The notes below the pieces were generated by a model. That model was not told the origin of the DNA, ran no database searches, and saw nothing but the letters and a program-made list of their open reading frames with translations. From contig JBAUTF010000244.1 in NCBI GenBank assembly GCA_049582065.1, forward strand, positions 1 through 9,449: a stretch of DNA of 9,449 nt, in the 5' to 3' direction. The translations under genes and the position numbers were made by a program. Of the stretch, positions 7,653 through 9,449 are shown piece by piece. Position 1 is the stretch's first letter. Each line of letters opens with the position of its first letter. Source of the DNA: DATKSS01 sp049582065 (GTDB taxonomy: Bacteria > Chloroflexota > Dormibacteria > Dormibacterales > Dormibacteraceae).

Positions 7653-8450
7653 TCAGGGGGTTGTGAAGTGCCAGCGAGCGTCCACTTCCTTCGGGCCCAC
7701 ACCGCTGGCTGACGTCAGTTTGGGGCAGGAGGGATCAGGCTGCTGCGGCGTGGCTGCGTAGTCGTTGAACGATTCGAGGGTGTACTTCATCGAGGCGTTG
7801 TTGAGCAGCCAGAAAAGGAACTCCGAGTCGCAGCTGGTCATCAAAACGGTGAGGCTGCTCGTCACGGCCGCTTGACTCGTGGCCGTGCCTGCCGCAGGGC
7901 CGACCCGGATCACGTCAAGGTTTCGAAACACCGTGCGCACGATTGGGGCGGGAGGAGAGGCCCCGAAGATGCTCGTGTTGATCGTGGCCAGCATCGTGAT
8001 GCGGTCCCCGACCTGGACGTAACCGCCGACTCCGACCTGCTCGCCGGTCGGGACCGTAACGGCGACGAAGCCGGACGGGATCGGCAGGTAGGCGACGTCG
8101 CTGCTGCTCAGCAGGTCGCCGGACGGCGCGACCAGGTTGGCCGTGAGCGGATAGCCGGCCGGGATGTCGACACGTGCGCCCTTGCCGGCCACGTCGTTGA
8201 TCGCGGTGTAAGCCTGAGGAGGCGCAGGCGAATAGTTGGCAAGCTCGAGGTCAGACGCCTGGATGACCGTGCGGGCCGCGATGCTGTTCCTCGCGACGAC
8301 CACTTTGGTGCCGGAGCTGTTGCCCTGGATCAGCGGCAGGCTGGCAAGCGTGGCGGCGGTGGCGAACGCGATCACCGCGAGCACCGCCCCTATGACGACA
8401 TAGAGGCGTCCGCGCCGCGGCCGCCCGACTTCAGCGCTGGTTATCGACAT
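7653..8450 (-). CDS. cpaB: Flp pilus assembly protein CpaB/RcpC with SAF domain
   Basis: The 265-residue protein begins with a short basic cytoplasmic tail (GRPRRGR) and one membrane helix at about 17-41, leaving the rest outside the membrane. A SAF domain follows (about 48-110: VVVARNSIAARTVIQASDL, then AGKGARVDIPAGYPL). The conserved RcpC core comes next, a VTVPTGEQVGVGGYVQVGD stretch with G148-D149. The C-terminal part includes an LTVLMTSCDSEFLFWLLNNA helix, matching the position where CpaB proteins carry a conserved hydrophobic helix. CpaB is part of the Tad pilus envelope apparatus and in Gram-negatives works with the RcpA/CpaC secretin. No secretin is visible here, which suits a monoderm or secretin-less Tad system but proves nothing with so little context. 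ATG 8450 is the best start, with a GAGG about 14 bases upstream, too far for a strong ribosome site. Confidence 0.88.
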   Translation of the reverse strand: MSITSAEVGRPRRGRLYVVIGAVLAVIAFATAATLASLPLIQGNSSGTKVVVARNSIAARTVIQASDLELANYSPAPPQAYTAINDVAGKGARVDIPAGYPLTANLVAPSGDLLSSSDVAYLPIPSGFVAVTVPTGEQVGVGGYVQVGDRITMLATINTSIFGASPPAPIVRTVFRNLDVIRVGPAAGTATSQAAVTSSLTVLMTSCDSEFLFWLLNNASMKYTLESFNDYAATPQQPDPSCPKLTSASGVGPKEVDARWHFTTP

Positions 8451-8492
8451 CAGCTTGGCGCAAGCCTCGCATTATGGACGCCAACGCGCAAC

Positions 8493-9449
8493 TCATTCCA
8501 CAAGGACGGCCTCGACCAGAGCGGTGCTGACGCCGTAATCGCCGCCCACCGCTGTCCCGGCGCCCGCAGCCGCTGAGATCGAAAGACTGCCGCATTCCAG
8601 CGTGCCGGCGACCGAAGATGTTCCGTTCACCGTGTCGGTGCATGTGCCGGGCCAGAAGATCGAGCCGAGCAGCCAGTGGCGCGCGGCCGTCCCGTTGATG
8701 GTGAGCTGGCCGGTGGCGCTCGCCGGGGCCCAGATCAACAGGTTCCAGCACGCTCGGTCCCCGGCGGGACACCACGCGGACCCGGTGCAGCTGGCCGAGT
8801 CCAGGTTTGGGGCCGTCGAGCAGGGCGCCGCGAACCAGGTGAGGTTGTTCGGCGAGTCGGCGCCGGCGTTGGGGGGGCAGGTCGACAGCGAACACGGCGT
8901 CGACCCGAACTGGCAGGCTCCGGTGCAGCTGGCGCCGCCGCCGACGGCGCACGTCCCGGACGAGAACCCGGCCTGGTTCACGAACTCGAGCGTCACATCA
9001 CGGGCGAGCAGGGTCGACCCGTTGAGGCAGATTCCGCCGCCACCACCGAGCCCGGAGCCGTTGAAGTAGTAGAACCCCGGGTCGAGGACGGCGCCGGCGG
9101 CGGACCCGCCAGGCTTGAACGTCGCGATCGCGTCCGCCCACAGGGTGGAGCTCGACGACGTCATGGTTTCGCTGGCTACGGCCGCCGGCAGGCCGAGCTT
9201 GTAGTCAGAGGCAGTCGCGATCCCATTGTCGTGGTACATGGTCGACCAGCCGGCGCCGCTGCTGAAGGTGCCCGAGGTCCAGGTGGTGACAGTGATGCCC
9301 AGGTCTCCTGCGGCCGTGTCGGCCGCGCTGGTGGAAACTGTGCTTGCTGTGACGTTGGATGACGAGGTGGCGGTGCCGGTACGGTCCAGGGCGGCGACGG
9401 TTGCGACGCCGCGCCATTCGGAGAGCTGGGCAATGCTGGTGCTGCTGCC
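8493..9449 (-). CDS. Cysteine-rich TadG-like / pilus-associated surface protein (N-terminus outside window)
   Basis: The minus-strand frame is open from the right edge to the TGA at 8493-8495, giving 318 visible residues; the in-frame ATG at 9239 (visible residue 71) is probably internal, because coding character and Ser/Thr-rich composition continue upstream. Landmarks are VLDPGFYYFNGSGLGGGGG, VTLEFVN, NLLIWAPASATGQLTINGTA, HWLLGSIFWPGTCTDTVNG and a repetitive Gly/Ala/Ser C-terminus. This pattern (proline-glycine-tyrosine turn, VTL strand, then G-T/S-I-x-x-P) recalls the beta-helix-like C-terminal part of many TadE/TadG-associated pilus proteins. There are twelve cysteines: one before the VTL strand, ten from about residue 153 to 235 between that strand and the NLLIW strand, and one or two near the end. 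An even number suggests disulfides and an extracytoplasmic location. It lies 42 bp upstream of cpaB, on the same strand. The family call comes from pattern and context; no enzymatic motif is visible. Confidence 0.68.
   Translation of the reverse strand, partial: GSSTSIAQLSEWRGVATVAALDRTGTATSSSNVTASTVSTSAADTAAGDLGITVTTWTSGTFSSGAGWSTMYHDNGIATASDYKLGLPAAVASETMTSSSSTLWADAIATFKPGGSAAGAVLDPGFYYFNGSGLGGGGGICLNGSTLLARDVTLEFVNQAGFSSGTCAVGGGASCTGACQFGSTPCSLSTCPPNAGADSPNNLTWFAAPCSTAPNLDSASCTGSAWCPAGDRACWNLLIWAPASATGQLTINGTAARHWLLGSIFWPGTCTDTVNGTSSVAGTLECGSLSISAAAGAGTAVGGDYGVSTALVEAVLVE
8871..8877 (-). repeat. Seven-base homopolymer (C7 in the coding strand) inside the surface-protein gene
   Basis: Seven consecutive G on the plus strand read as TGC-CCC-CCC in the surface-protein frame, encoding Cys-Pro-Pro in the cysteine-rich region. 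The frame is intact here. A mononucleotide run of this length is a possible slippage site, but 7 bases is near what GC-rich DNA gives by chance. Confidence 0.5.

Noticed and set aside
8676..9362. 228-codon plus-strand frame at the right end
   Set aside because: It is opposite the surface-protein gene, whose protein has strand-like repeated motifs and patterned cysteines; the plus-strand product is Gly/Arg-rich without motifs.
9205..9433. Additional short minus-strand frames (9176-9433, 9205-9417) as separate small genes upstream of the surface-protein ATG at 9239
   Set aside because: The surface-protein frame itself stays open to the edge with consistent Ser/Thr/Gly composition, so these are alternate-frame shadows and the ATG at 9239 is likely internal.
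1..9449. Possible defence system, CRISPR array, prophage or transposon
   Set aside because: No direct-repeat array, integrase or transposase motifs, terminal inverted repeats or phage genes were seen; all real frames fit signalling or Tad pilus functions.

Overview
The window is GC-rich DNA (roughly two-thirds G+C by eye), densely coding, with very short intergenic gaps. It looks like a high-GC soil-type bacterium. Candidates are Actinomycetota or the Chloroflexota/Dormibacterota side; the sequence alone does not settle which. Several starts are GTG, and none of the starts I examined has a well-placed Shine-Dalgarno. I see no tRNA, rRNA, CRISPR array, transposase or other mobile element.

Layout. 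(1) Positions 1-2917, minus strand, hold one very long reading frame cut by the left edge: a membrane protein with four N-terminal transmembrane segments, four consecutive GAF domains and a C-terminal HD-GYP domain, a likely cyclic-di-GMP phosphodiesterase. Its only apparent loss is a few C-terminal residues. (2) A gap of about 55-97 bp separates it from a divergent plus-strand pair: a full-length bifunctional (p)ppGpp synthetase/hydrolase (rel) and, overlapping its stop by 4 bp, a metallo-beta-lactamase-fold hydrolase with an altered metal-binding motif. (3) An 8-bp convergent junction containing a small perfect hairpin separates that pair from a minus-strand Tad/Flp pilus block. Read 5' to 3' on the minus strand this is: a cysteine-rich TadG-like surface protein (cut by the right edge), cpaB, tadB and tadC. 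The last three are almost fused (3-bp gap, then a 4-bp ATGA overlap).

How they may work together. The left half is second-messenger control: a multi-sensor c-di-GMP hydrolase back to back with the stringent-response enzyme. The right half is the inner-membrane platform and periplasmic/wall part of a type IVc (Tad) pilus, a surface system that c-di-GMP commonly influences in other bacteria. A regulatory link between the halves is inference from proximity only. The Tad block is notable for having no tadA/cpaF ATPase or tadZ/cpaE between cpaB and tadB, where they usually lie.

I did not find a clearly new biological system. The best leads are the metal-ligand substitution in the hydrolase, the GAF4-HD-GYP / Rel divergent arrangement, the incomplete Tad core, and the 12-cysteine insertion in the surface protein.
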